NCBI GenBank assembly: GCA_030760725.1 | Contig: JASWHV010000004.1 | Location: forward strand, 56,511,136 to 56,575,135 | Direction of reading: 5' to 3' | DNA length: 64,000 bases | From: Neostapfia colusana | Lineage: Eukaryota > Streptophyta > Magnoliopsida > Poales > Poaceae | Part shown: one piece after another, positions 18,801 to 29,828 of the stretch | Layout: the number at the start of each line of letters is the position of its first letter | Position numbering within the stretch: the first letter of the stretch is position 1 | Position numbers and translations under genes: made by a program | The notes under the pieces: model-generated | Told to the model about the DNA's origin: nothing | Databases searched by the model: none | Seen by the model: the letters and a program-made list of their open reading frames with translations, nothing else

Positions 18801-19858
18801 GGCTGTGAAGACGAGAGGTCCGGCCGCTCTGCGACGAGGACCATACTCACCACTTCAGTTGTCGCCGCGATGTAGAGCAACAGATGCTCTCCGGGCTCGG
18901 GGGCTACCATGATAGGTAGGGTCGTCAGGAGTCGCTTCAACTCCTGGAAAGCTTCTTCTGCTTCGTCAGTCCAGGCAAATGGACCGGATCTGCGCAGGAG
19001 CTTAAAGAAGGGGAGCGCCCGCTCTGCTAGTCTCGGTATAAACCGACTCAGCGCGGCTAGGCATCCCGTGAGTTTCTGGACTTCTTTGATGCGGGCAGGA
19101 GGCCGCATCAAGTCAATGGCATTTATCTTCTCTGGGTTGGCCTTAATTCCTCGGTGCGAGACCAGGAATCCTAAGAGTTTCCTAGAGGATACACCGAACA
19201 CACATTTGTCGGGGTTCAGCTTGGTGCGCGTGGAGCGCAATTTGTCAAAAACTAAGGCTAGGTTATCTAACAAGGATGAACTCTGCCTGACCTTGACAAC
19301 GATGTCATCGACATACACCTCAACTAAGTCTCTTATTAACTCACCAAAGGTTTTGTGCATTGCACGTACAAAGGTGGGGAGAGCATTCTTTAGGCCATAA
19401 GGCATAGAGACATAACTATACAGGCCATCTACTGTGATGAAGGAGGTGTGCTCTTCATCTTCTCTACACATGGGGATCTGATGAAAACCTGAGTAGGCGT
19501 CTAGGAAGCATAACATATCGCAGCCTGATGTCGAGTCTACTATTTGATCTATTCTTGGGAGAGGGAATGGATCTTTGGGACATGCCTTATTGAGACTGGT
19601 GTAGTCGATGCACATCCGGAGCTTCCCACCGGCCTTCGGGACAACGACGGGGTTCGCCAACCACCAGGGGTGATGGACTTCCCGTATGAAGCCAGCGTCC
19701 AGCAGCTTCTTGATTTCTTCGCGGATGAAGTTTTTCCGCTCGATGGACTTCTTGCGGGGCTTCTGTTGAACTGGCCAGGCGTCGGGGAAGACCTTTAAGT
19801 GGTGCTCGATCACCTCCCTAGGGATCCCCGACATCTGCAACGGCTGCCATGCAAACAC
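18801..19858 (-). CDS. Tat-type reverse transcriptase domain, open
   Basis: An uninterrupted RT: KNFIREEIKKLLDAGFIREV, VVVPKAGGKLRMCIDYTSLN, LPRIDQIVDSTSGCDMLCFL, DAYSGFHQIPMCREDEEHTS, YGLKNALPTFVRAMHKTFGE, catalytic YVDD (genomic 19304-19315), GFLVSHRGIKANPEKINAID, KLTGCLAALSRFIPRLAERA. The frame (18494-19858) runs on through the linker. It has no own start, because it is made as part of gag-pol. All RT motifs, including both catalytic Asp residues, are kept, so this is the least damaged Tat domain here. Confidence 0.87.
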
Positions 19859-19897
19859 GTCGACGTTGTGCCGGAGGAAGGTGACGAGCGCGCCTTC

Positions 19898-20533
19898 CTA
19901 TTTGCTATCCAGGCCCCCGGCTACCCGGGTGCTCTGGGTGGCATCGGCGCTGATCTGGACGAGCTTTAAGGGGACGTCGCCCTCGTCGAGGGGTTGCACA
20001 CGGGGTGCTGCGGTAGAGGCACGGTGGCGTGCACTCGGGTGGAGCCGGTCTGGTTCTGCACTGCCAGGGGCTGGTGCTCTAGCTGTTGCAAGCGCTTGGA
20101 GCTTTTCCAAGGCCGACACTGCAGCAGTGCGGTCTCCACGAATCCTGAGGATGCCTGTTGGTGTAGGCATCTTCAAGACGAGGTAGCCGTAGTGGGCTAC
20201 TGCCATGAATCGGTACAGGGCTGGCCTGCCAATTATGACGTTGAAGGGGAGGTCGATCTCCGCCACGTCGAACAGAATGTACTCTGTCCGATAGCTGTCT
20301 GGTGCCCCAAAGGTCACAGGGAGGCTGATGTTGCCGTAGGGAACGACCTGTCCCGACCCTACCCCTGAGAACGGGCTCGACGGGGTGAGCTTAGCCATCG
20401 GGATCTGCAGCTTCTGGAAAGCTGCACGGCTGATGAGGTTCAGCCTAGTTCCGCCATCTACCAAAACGTGGTACATCCTCACGTTGGCGATGGTGGGCGC
20501 TACCAAGAGCGGTAGTTGGCCGGCCCCAGCCAT
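19898..20533 (-). pseudogene. Tat-type aspartic protease
   Basis: Retroviral-type protease: YHVLVDGGTRLNLISRAAFQ carries the active-site triad as DGG, followed by FSGVGSGQVVPYGNISLPVT and the conserved LPFNVIIGRPALYRFMAVAH. It cleaves Gag-Pol. The frame is open for 211 codons but separated from gag and RT by stops or shifts near 20530 and 19890. The linker to RT (LEKLQALATARAPAPG) is retained. Confidence 0.82.
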
Positions 20534-22443
20534 GTTCCTGGGCAGTCTGTGGCATCAAAGCTGATGGGGGTTCCCATCCACTTGAGGTGCGGTGCGGCAC
20601 CTAGGAGTGGAGCCACCGACGCTATTGCTCGGCGCAGAGTCTTAACCGCGCTTCGGGACGAGGGGTCGGCGGACTCGCCGTATATGACGTAGAGCTTCTT
20701 TCGACGCTCATCATCGCTGGAGCTGGAGTCCTCATGTTTGCGCACTACCTTCACGGCGCGCTGAAGCTCTTGGAACCCCACTTGGTGGTCGACGCTGTCT
20801 GGGGCGTCGACCTTCTGCTTGCCCTCCCTTTGGCGGAAGGGTGGGGCATCAGTCCGTTGCTGGTTCCCTTTGCGGAAGCGCTCCGCGAGCTTCTGAATCT
20901 CCCGGCACTCGGCAGTAGCATGGCGACAGCTGCCCTGCACGGGACATAGCTTGTCTTGGTCACCTTCTGGGGCTGGTGACTGTCGCTGCCTTTTGTCGGG
21001 GCGCGGCCCCCGAGCCCCACCGGGTGCTGCTGCTGCGGCAACGGGAACCGCAGCCGGTGACTTCATCTTGCCACCGCCCGGGTTCTTGGTCTTCTTGCTG
21101 CTTCCATAGGAAGCAGCGCCAGATCCGGGCTGTCCTCCTGACCCGGAGGCTGGCAGAGAGTGCCAGTTCCGCCCTTCTACTGCTCTGGCGCATTTGTCCT
21201 CAAGGCTGAAGAGCTCAGAGACGTCGCGGACCTCTCTGGTTGCGAGCTTCTCGAGCATCTTCTTGTCCCGAACGCCTTGCTGGAACACCACCACCACAGA
21301 AGCATTCTGGATGTGTGGGATTGTGTTCCGTACCTAGGAGAACCGTTGGATGAAGGAGCGTAGCAACTCCCCAGGTTGTTGCTGGATGGCGTGGAGGTCG
21401 AGCTCCATGCCAGGCCGGGTGTAGGAACTGCCGAAGTTGGCGGTGAACTGCCGGCAGAGCTCTCCCCAGGAAGTTATGGAACCCTGGGGGAGGTTCATGA
21501 GCCAGGACTGGGCTGGGCCAGTCAAGGCAACGGGGATGTAGTTGGCCATGACGGCCTCATCCCCTCCTGTGGCAAGGACGGCGGTGGAGTAGATCTGGAG
21601 GAACTCCGCCGGGTTGACGCTGTCGTCGAACTTCTCGGGCAGGTGCGGCCGAAACTTGCGCAGCCACCTCACGAAGCGAAGGTGGGGCGCCAGGGCCGCA
21701 CATCCTGCTCCTGTTGCCGCAGGGGTTGGTGCCGCAGACGCTTTGTTCGCTACGGGCACTGTATACCCCGGTATGGGCAAGGCTGCGCCATAGACCGGGG
21801 GCGCCGTTTGCAGGGCATATGGTTGTGGCATATGCTGCGTGGCGTACGCCTGGGGCAGAGATCGCGTGGTGAAGGTCTACGCCTCAGGCGGGGTCGAGGC
21901 TGACGTCATGCTATCGCCGACCTCTTGGTTGCGACGTCTTTCTCGTTGTCGCTCGAGGAACACTCGGGCATCTTGGCCCAAGTGGCATCGTTCCAGCTCT
22001 GTCCTCAGGTCCGTCGATAGGAGCCTGGTGGAGCTGGAGTCTGCCGTCTGCCCGTCAACCGTTGGCGTGCGAGTCAGCGACACAGCCGGTTGGCCGGGGT
22101 GTCGTCCCCGCCGAAGTCGAGGGTTTGTGGCAGCGACAACGAGACGGTCCACTTCGTGAATCCACTGCTGGGTCGCTGCCTGAGGCGCGTCCCCAGCAGG
22201 TGGATTGCGCAGTAGCGCTCTTGCTGCAGCTAGCGCACCCCCGTAGGGGACGCTCAGCGCTGCAGAAGATCTCACGCTAGTTGGAGCCTGCATTGCCGGA
22301 GTCGGCGTTGCTGGAGTCGGCTGCTGGCTTCCAGCTTGCGCCGACACACTCCGTCCTGAGTGTGTCGACACGTATTCCCCGCTAGTCACGGTCCGCCGTG
22401 AACGCGGGGGAGGAGAGCTTGCCGCTGAAGGAAGCTTGGTCAT
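20534..22443 (-). pseudogene. Tat-type gag, interrupted by TAG stops
   Basis: Gag makes the nucleocapsid. The first ATG after the primer-binding site is at 22443 (MTKLPSAASSPPPRSRR). Coding order: Ser/Pro/Arg-rich N-terminus, TAG at 21877-21879, a retrotransposon gag domain (LRKFRPHLPEKFDDSVNPAE, ALTGPAQSWLMNLPQGSITS, LHAIQQQPGELLRSFIQRFS), a second TAG at about 21334, then RDKKMLEKLATREVRDVSEL and a Cys/His box (CPVQGSCRHATAEC, near 20930). Both TAGs stand where the motif suggests CAG. The Gly/Ala/Lys-rich segment before the Cys box resembles an RNA-binding region. Confidence 0.82.
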
Positions 22444-22480
22444 CTTTGTCGGCAAAAACTCGTCGCGCAAGGGAAAAGCC

Positions 22481-22499
22481 CCCTACCTGGCGCGCCAAA
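22481..22499 (-). other. Tat primer-binding site
   Basis: The minus strand reads TTTGGCGCGCCAGGTAGGG directly after the LTR end (TGACA). This is the primer-binding type commonly found in plant Tat elements, where a cellular tRNA 3' end primes first-strand DNA. Confidence 0.8.
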
Positions 22500-23585
22500 T
22501 GTCAAAGTGTGTGGTCGACACTTCCCCCGGACCTGCTCCGGGCAGCCCGCGGAGGTTCTTTTTTGGAGGGGCTAGTCGCTTGCGGAGAGCTTAAGCGTAA
22601 GGGACGAGTGAGGGAGGAGCTTGACACGGTGAGTTTTACGTGGTTCAGGCCGCCAGAGCGTAAAACCCTACGTCCACGGTGAGCAGAGGTGCTCGCTGTA
22701 TTGCTTGTTGCTCAGAACCGGAGTCCTGAGCTTGAGGATGAGTTATGCCTAAGGTGTGAGTTGCTGGAGTGCAAACCCTCGCTAACGTTGCCTACCCGAG
22801 CCTTTTATAGTCCAAGGCTCGTGCGGCTTACAAGGGGGGCCCGGGACCTGACAGGTGGTCTCGGGGAGATTTCCTGCCGACTATCGTATCCGCAGTTATG
22901 TTGGTTGTTGTCTCTGGCGAAGGCTTCTGAGCCTTCGTTCTGCCGCCCCGCCCATGCCGCATGCTAGTCGTAGTGGTTGATGACGACGGGGGCGGCAAGG
23001 GATGTCTTGTCGCTGTGTTTATTGGCTGGCAGGTTCTGACACTGCGCGCCAGTCTGTGATGCAACTGGGCGCAACGGCACCTGACAGAGGCGTGCTCCGC
23101 GTCTCCACGTATTGGGAAGGCGCGGGCCTTGAATACCTTGTACGGGCAAGGTATGGTGCGTCTTTACGCCCGCTGCCTACCGTGCGGGGGCAGGCAGCGC
23201 TGTCCAGCTGGACACGTGGCGGGACCGGATCTCTCCTCTGAGGAGAGGGAGGTCCGACCCCGCGGGACACGTGGAGCCTTCGGACCTCTCCCCACGGAGG
23301 GGGGAGGTCCAGCTTCCGTCGGCCACGTGGCGGGCCCGGAGCTCTCCTCTGTGGAGGGGGAGGTTCGGCCCCGCTAGACACGTGGCGCCTTCGGAGCTCT
23401 CCCCACGGAGGGGGGAGGTCCGGCTGCCGCTGGCCACGTGGTGGGCCCGGAGCTCTCCTCTGAGGAGAGGGAGGTCCGACCCCGTTGGACACGTGGTGCC
23501 TTTGGAGCTCTCCCTGCGGAGAAGGGCGAGATCCTTAGACATTTTCCCCTGTGCGCGTGGGTACCCCATATCGCGGGTACCGACA
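22500..23585 (-). repeat. Tat 5' LTR (1086 bp)
   Basis: On the minus strand it begins TGTCGGTACCCGCGATATGG at 23585 and ends ACTTTGACA at 22500, so it has TG...CA ends. The U3 side holds a tandem repeat with six CACGTG boxes (see separate entry). The transcription start and polyadenylation site are not placed. The sequence right of 23585 changes abruptly to A2 integrase. Confidence 0.87.
23205..23520. promoter_or_regulatory. LTR minisatellite with six evenly spaced CACGTG boxes
   Basis: CACGTG occurs exactly at 23213, 23268, 23324, 23379, 23435 and 23490 (starts), spacings 55, 56, 55, 56 and 55. The flanks are mostly ACACGTGG or CCACGTGG, the G-box/ABRE core bound by plant bZIP and bHLH factors. 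Two half-units alternate, one with GAGGTCCG(A/G)CC and one with CCACGGAGGGGGGAGG, giving a 111-bp higher unit. It lies in the first third of the LTR, where U3 enhancers are expected. Long reading frames across it are repeat artefacts. Confidence 0.85.
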
Positions 23586-24467
23586 AGCTGTCTTGGTCAA
23601 ACGATCGACGATTACCCAAATAGAATCATGCTTGTTGCTGGTCATGGGTAAACCGACGATGAAGTCCATACTTATGTCTTCCCACTTCCATGCTGGAACC
23701 TTCAGCGGTTGAAGTGGTTCGGCTTTCCTCATATGGTCCGCTTTAACCCGCCGACACGTATCACACTCGGATACGTACTTCGCAATCTCTCTTTTCATCT
23801 GTGTCCACCAGAACTTAGATTTCAAGTCCTGGTACATCTTATTGCTTCTCCAATGAATGGAGTACTTGGATAAATGCGCTTCATCCAATATCTTCCTCCG
23901 CAATTTCATATTCCGGGGCACAACTATACGTTTGTTAAACCATAGAGTACCCTCTTCATTCTTGTGGAACATCTTCAATTCACCGCTGTCCACTCTCCTA
24001 CGGATATGAGACATACCCCTATCTCTCCTCTGAGCCTCTACAATCTCATCTCGGATTATAGGAATAAGACCGAGGTTGAACAACGATCCATAAGGAACTA
24101 AGCGCAGGCTTGTTTCTCTTTCTGCATCTGCAGCCATGGCTAAATTGTGAACGTGGGCTTTCTGACTAAGTGCGTCGGCAACCACATTCGCTTTGCCCGG
24201 ATGGTAATGAATTTCAAGTTCATAGTCCTTGATCAATTCGAGCCATCTTTGCTGCCTCATATTCAGTTCTTTCTGTGTGAAGATGTACTTCAAGCTTTTG
24301 TGGTCAGTGTAGAGATGTACTAGATTGCCTAGTAGATAATGTCTCCACATTTTCAATGCAAGAACCACTGCACCTAGCTCAAGGTCGTGCGTCGGGTAAT
24401 TCTGCTCATGACCCCTGAGTTGTCGTATCCATACGCGACCACACGTCCTTCTTGCATCAACACACAA
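23586..24467 (-). pseudogene. A2 RNase H end and integrase start, truncated
   Basis: Coding order: HEQNYPTHDLELGAVVLALK, MWRHYLLGNLVHLYTDHKSL, EIHYHPGKANVVADALSQKA (RNase H end), then the integrase zinc region (LDEAHLSKYSIHWRSNKMYQ, FWWTQMKREIAKYVSECDTC) and core start (WKWEDISMDFIVGLPMTSNK, VIVDRLTKTA). At 23586 the Tat LTR cuts the core just after the first Asp. The linker between RNase H and integrase is longer here (AMAADAERETSLRLVPYGSL) than in the A copies, which lack it. Confidence 0.85.
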
Positions 24468-25559
24468 CCCAAACCAATGACGGATGCATCACAATATACA
24501 TCAAACGGCTTTGTGGTGTCCGGCTGGGCCAAAACTGGAGCTGTAGTGAGATACTTCACTAAAGATTGAAAAGCTTGTTCGCATGAATTGCTCCAATCAT
24601 ATTTGGTGCTTTTCTTCAACAGCTCCGTCATAGGTTTAGCGAGTTTGGAGAAGTTTGGAATGAATCTCCGGTAATAACCCGCTAAACCTAGGAAACTCCT
24701 CACTTCATGAACAGATGTTGGAGATTTCCAGTTCAGCACTTGCTCGATTTTACTTGGGTCCACAGCAATGCCTTCCGCTGAAATAATATGCCTAAGAAAC
24801 AGCATTTTGCTGATCCAAAACTCACATTTACTGAACTTTGCATAAAGCTTGTGATCTCTCAAGCGTTGGAGTACAATACGCAAATGTTCAACGTGTTCTT
24901 CTTCTGACTTTGAATAGACCAAGATGTCGTCGCTGAAAACCACGACGAACTTGTCTAACTCTGGCATGAACACAGAGTTCATGAGATACATAAAACGAGC
25001 CGGAGCATTGGTCAACCCAAAAGACATGACAAGATATTCATAAAGACCATATCTTGTCGAGAACGCCGTCTTAGGTATGTCTTCTGCCCGGTTTTTATCT
25101 GGTGATACCCGGACCGAAGATCCATCTTGGAGAATACCTTAACACCCACTAGTTGATAAAACAAAATATCGATGCGCGGTAGTGGATATTATTCTTGATA
25201 CTGACGGCATTCAGTGGACGATAATCTACGCATAGTCTCAAAGTTTCGTCCTTCTTCTTCACGAAGAGTGCAGAATAGCCCCAAGGTGATGAACTTGGGC
25301 GCATAAAACCTTTGTCCATGAGGTCATTAAGCTGCCCCTTCAATTCTGCTAGCTCCTTTGGTGCCATTTTGTATGGTCGCCGAGAAATAGGTGTTGTTCC
25401 CGGTGCTAGTTCAATCTTGAACTCTACATCACGTTCGGGCGGCAATGCCCGGCAAGTCTTCGGGAAACACGTCTGGATATTCACATACCATTGGAATATC
25501 CTCAAGCTTAGGAGCTTCAATCTGATGCACTGCTGCAACACGTTGTGATGGATCCACAA
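24374..25559 (-). pseudogene. A2 reverse transcriptase, frameshifted
   Basis: Coding order: FKIELAPGTTPISRRPYKMA, LNDLMDKGFMRPSSSPWGYS, LRLCVDYRPLNAVSIKN, a broken stretch at about 25030-25150, then MSFGLTNAPARFMYLMNSVF, the catalytic box FSDD (near 24925, FVVVFSDDILVYS), LRDHKLYAKFSKCEFWISKM and VRSFLGLAGYYRRFIPNFSK. The A copies have FIDD at the same place; either fits Ty3-type RT. The catalytic Asp pair is present, but frameshifts near 25150 and 24400 prevent a single product. Confidence 0.84.
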
Positions 25560-26010
25560 GATTCAATATGTTGCAACCATGTATTGGGGAATTCAGTTGG
25601 ACAGTCCGCGAGTTGATGCCACAGATAGCTCCATAATGTGTCAACCATGACATCCCCATGATAATATCAATCCTTTGGCCTTTGAGTATGATAAGGCTCA
25701 CAAGATAGATGTTTCCACCCAAACATAAAGGTGCCCGAGAGACCATCTCATCTGTTGATATCTTGCCTCCGGGTGAGCTGATATGAAACGGATGCGTAAC
25801 TGTGCTAAATGGAAGATTATTCTTCAGCACATAGTCTCTGCTAATAAAATTGTGCGTGGCTTAGGAATCAAACAAAATGAAAGTGGGCTGTTCATTTAAC
25901 GTGAACATGCCCGCTAAAACTGATTCACCTTTTGCAATATCCTCAATAGCAGTGTAATTAACCCTGTCAGCTTTTGAAAAATTCTTCTTTGAAGGTTCAC
26001 GGTGCTGATC
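25560..26010 (-). pseudogene. A2 aspartic protease
   Basis: Coding order: VLAGMFTLNEQPTFILFDS (active-site Asp), then TAA where the A copies have Gly (DSGATHSF), ATHNFISRDYVLKNNLPFST, HISSPGGKISTDEMVSRAPL, LIILKGQRIDIIMGMSWLTH. The TAA at about 25861-25863 destroys the DSG triad. The protease normally cleaves Gag-Pol. It leads straight into RT, with the conserved LEDIPMVCEYPDVFPEDLPG at the boundary. Confidence 0.82.
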
Positions 26011-27017
26011 TCAGCATTGATGAGACAACACACAAGTGTGGCTCTGCTCAGCTTCACGACGGTTTCGTACTGCAGAAATCCTCAGCTCTCTACTAACATG
26101 AGGTGGAGATAATTCGTGCGTAGCTGGTTGCGGTAGGGTTGCACGAATAATTTCCGACTGCTGCTGTTGAGGTGGAGGCTCATAAGTGAGTAACTCTAGC
26201 CGTGGTTGTGAGAGTTGCACCACAGGCTGAATTTGTTGCCTAACTGGCGAGTAATACCGCACTCGATAGTTCAGATGAACCTCGATATCATGGTCTGGCG
26301 GTATACTTCTTTTCAGCTCCGCTTCACAACGGAGATGCATGTCTTCTTTAATGATAGCAGCATTTACCAACTCATTGTAAATACCGTTATGAACAAGGTC
26401 ACTTGTTCCTGAAGTTCGACATTCAAACCTCGGAAGAAATATTCACACTTCAACGCTTCCGAGTCTACCATATGAGTGGCGTATTGCATCAAGTCTTCAA
26501 ACTCTTTGAAGTACTCGTACGCACTCCTTTCCCCTTGCCTTAGCTCTAGAAAATCTTGATACTTTGTTCGAAGAATTCTCAAACAAATGTGACGTGTCTG
26601 GAAAACATCCTGGAATTCATCCCACGTCACCCGATGACCTTAAGGAAGAGTAGCGATGTTCCACCCACCAAGCTCCAGCAGCTCCGTGGAGTTGTTGAGC
26701 AGCAAATAAAGTCTTCTGATATTCATCGCACTCAAGCATATCGAACTTGGCTTCAATACATTGAAGCCAATGAGTCGACTCCAACGGTTCTTTCGCTTCC
26801 GAGAAAACCGGTGGTTGTCTTGCTAAGAAATCCAGATAAGTGCTTGGCGGGGGATTTTGCTGTAGTGTCTCCTGTCGTATGCTTTGTCGCATCAACAGAT
26901 CCAGAGACTCAGCCATCTTTGCCAAGATTTCCGCCAATCCGGTTGATGATGTCGACACTTCTTGTCGTGGTGAATTACTTCCGCTTGACTTGACTCACCA
27001 ACCTCATTCCTGGTCAT
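26011..27017 (-). pseudogene. A2 gag, frameshifted
   Basis: ATG at 27017 (MTRNEVGESS) parallels MVRTRTTHEVGDSS of the A copy. A frameshift follows, and gag resumes as STSSTGLAEILAKMAESLDL, DFLARQPPVFSEAKEPLEST, WLQCIEAKFDMLECDEYQKT, LFAAQQLHGAAGAWW, a stop, WDEFQDVFQTRHICLRILRT and RSAYEYFKEFEDLMQYATHM. The C-terminal part is Gln/Pro-rich, and the CCHC knuckle seen in the A gag is not recognisable. Confidence 0.83.
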
Positions 27018-28793
27018 GCTGCAAGAGTGAACAATTTACGGTTAAAATTCAAAGTTTAAACTCAACTTGAATTGAAAACATAACCGTAAATATATCACAT
27101 CAATATTGCAGCATTACACAAGCTAACTAGGGAAAATTCTGAAATCTACCAACTTTAACAAGTTTGTACAAACTCTTGATTCCAACAGTAGGACAAACTG
27201 GAAAATAACTCAAGAACATGTTATGGAGCTTCGAGAAGTCTACAGCATCCCTGTCCAGAACAAGTCTCAAGTTAAATGGCAATAAGCACTACTCCGTTCA
27301 GAATGACCAATAGGTATTAATCCCAGAATTTGAATATGAAAATGGCAATTTCATGTCTCAAGTTGAATAACAAGGTTATAGTTAACTTCAATATCTTTCC
27401 AACGAGTATTCATTTGCCTTCATACAAGTTCTGGATCAAAAGTTGTGATATTTCAAAGTTAACAGAAATCTGGAACAATTTTGACAGCACCTCCTTTGAA
27501 AGTGGCTGTTTTGTCCGCAAGATTTCATATAATTAAACTCCAAATCTGAGAAACTTTGAAGTACGAAGTCATAGCATATATCACAAGCTTTCCAACGGTG
27601 TATTACTTGACCCTTAGAAAATTTTCTAAAGAAAGTTATGGTCGAAATACAAAAATTTCCAGAGAGCAATTTGTGCCTGCCCTGTTTTTGGGCAGTTCAC
27701 ACTCCTCTGAGAATTTCATCCATTTGGAGAGTGATTCTGATCTGGAGTTCTACTGAAGAGTTGTAGAAGACTTCATAGCTTTCCAGAAATGTATTACTCA
27801 CCTCCATTGGTTCAAACAAACAAAAGTTATGTCCTGTTCAACTTCAGCAAAATTCTGCCGAAAACAGGGGAGATTATTCCTAAGTCTTTGTGAATAAATC
27901 TATACTCCCAATTGACTCTTAGTTCAATATAGGAGTTCATTAACCCTTAATGGAACTCGTAGAATCCAAATTTACTCTTTTTCTTTTCAAACCTTATTTT
28001 ACATGCAGTTTAAAACACATCACGGTACTACGTTTCCTCACTAAATTAAAAATCCTAACCGACTTTATACCGGCATATACGTCTCAAGTGGTGGCACTAA
28101 AACGATCCCTCACAAACGTTTTCTACACGACATGTTCTAACGTGGTTAAGGTACCTGCAGAAAACCACTCAATAATGATGCACACATTGGTTTATCATTT
28201 CAGGCAGGTCCATATCATAGTAAAAACATACGCCCCGTATCATTGCCATACGGGCCGTCCTTGAGTCAAGCCACGTCTCAAGGTACATGATCGGGTTATT
28301 CACCACCCGAATGGGGCTCCACACCTTTGCAATAAGGCACACAAGTGGAACATCGCCTTCGTATGCCTCATAGGACATGAAAAGTCCCAGAGAACACACT
28401 TCATGTTACAAACCAGACGATGGGGTCTCCTCCTCTTGCCCCTGGGTTTGCGCACTGGAGGCTAGTGCCATTCATATGTCTCTAAGACATGAAGAGTCTT
28501 AGAAAACATATTCACTTTCTGTCCATTGCTGAACAGGACATTCCACACTACTTTCCTCGTATGGGTGAGCTAACCGAAATTGATCCACTTTTGGTGGCGT
28601 TCCTTACCATTCTTACCTCCACGTAGGTGCGTCGTTACGGAATTGAAATACTGAATGATAACACACTGTTAGCTTGCCACCTTAAGTAACTATGCTAATA
28701 ATACTCCTTATGTGGGCATACTATACGTTCCTCACGCGTATACTCCTAAGTTTTTGAAAATATGCTCTTTCCATGCGTGCTATTCCCAATGCG
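27018..28793 (-). other. A2 untranslated leader (about 1.8 kb)
   Basis: Between primer-binding site and gag ATG. Blocks match the leader of the A copies at 53291-55120 in reverse order, for example the GGTGGCGTTCCTTACC region near 28591 against 53480. No conserved frame. It ends with a pyrimidine-rich TTCACTCTTGCAG just before the gag ATG, which resembles a 3' splice site. Confidence 0.7.
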
Positions 28794-28805
28794 GCTCTGA
28801 TACCA
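28794..28805 (-). other. A2 primer-binding site
   Basis: The minus strand reads TGGTATCAGAGC immediately after the LTR terminus CACAAGCA. This is the initiator-Met-tRNA type site. Confidence 0.88.
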
Positions 28806-29828
28806 TGCTTGTGAGGAGCCACGCCCGGGAATCGCAGTGCGGTGCCGTGCGATGTGGCACCCAACAGCATGCACGAAAAGAGGCTCAAGAACATAATGGA
28901 ACCATTTTGTTACTCAAGATAATTTCTTTTACACCATATTGTACATACGCAGCGGAAATTAAAACTAGCTAGACAAACTACTCACTCTCGACCCTAACTA
29001 CGCCGAAGAGAAGTCGTTCAGCCCGTGAATGCTTCCTACTAGCTTCACCAAAGAAAGGCAGCGGCTAGGTTTCCGATGAGTTGAACGAACCGTGAGATTC
29101 GTCGTCTCACTGAACAACCCTCTTCATAGCAGGCATCCCGCTACCTGCAAAAACAACTCAGAAGCAACCGTGAGCACTAAGGATCAACAAGACTTAACCG
29201 TCACTCCTAAACATGTAACTCTAAATGCAGGTGTAGTAAGACAGTAGGAACAGGAATTTGCAAAATGCAGCTTGACTAAACTTGATCCTTATATTCAGAT
29301 TCTTATAGCCTTCATTTTAGTGGTCCTCACGCCTCACAACATCGGAAGTCCACAATCAAACAAGAAACGCTTATCCCGACATTGCTATCCTAAGGTGGAA
29401 ATGAAATTTAGTTGGCTATATATCTACTTCAGTCAAGGTTCCAATACAGTGATTAATCCACAAACAGCAAGTTAAGAGACTTAGTTCCTCTTACTACGTC
29501 ATGGCGCAGTGGGCAAGTATGCTCAATCCTCTTCCGCGAGCGACGGTGATTCGAATCAATAACAACCCGGAATACACGACACATACACCCGCCTCGAAAG
29601 ACTCTCTCAAGAGCTCTTTCTTACGTTGTATGCAGCAACCTTTCACATGACACCATGACATAGAAAAACGCTTAGCGCCGAGCAGGATGGTCCTCTACGC
29701 GGACACGTCGAAGTTGCCCGCTAAAGGATTTACACCTTCCGCCTTCTCAACGCCATTCTCACGTGAAGGATGAGTTTCTATATCACGGTCCATCGAGTTA
29801 CATCGGTTTCATGGGTCCCATACCCCAC
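28806..29828 (-). repeat. A2 5' LTR, part next to the primer-binding site
   Basis: The LTR terminus (minus-strand CTCACAAGCA) lies at 28806. Blocks match the A LTR in reverse, for example TACATCGGTTT near 29800 against the complement of about 52325. The copia-A element follows at 29829, after the target site CCCAC (29824-29828). Confidence 0.83.

Larger units (their letters stand above)
17009..23585 (-). mobile_element. Tat-type Ty3/gypsy element with complete 5' LTR, 3' truncated
   Basis: Minus-strand order: 5' LTR (23585-22500), primer-binding site, gag, protease, RT, repeat linker, RNase H, archaeal-type RNase H, integrase. The element is cut in the integrase core at about 17009. Its LTR outer end adjoins the integrase gene of chromovirus A2 at 23586, so it probably inserted there, but the other flank is missing and no target duplication can be shown. 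Pol is the best preserved Tat pol in the window. Confidence 0.9.

Noticed and set aside
23205..23520. CRISPR-like array of regularly spaced repeats
   Set aside because: Plant nuclear DNA; repeats are contiguous 55/56-bp units without unique spacers, inside an LTR.
23019..23569. 130-157-codon Pro/Arg-rich ORFs on the minus strand
   Set aside because: They are translations of the LTR minisatellite; all frames are open because the unit lacks stops.
29501..29565. tRNA-like A box (TGGCGCAGTGG) and B box (GATTCGAATC)
   Set aside because: Lies in the A2 LTR and aligns with non-tRNA-like sequence of the A LTR (about 52575-52640). No acceptor stem is visible, so the boxes are chance.
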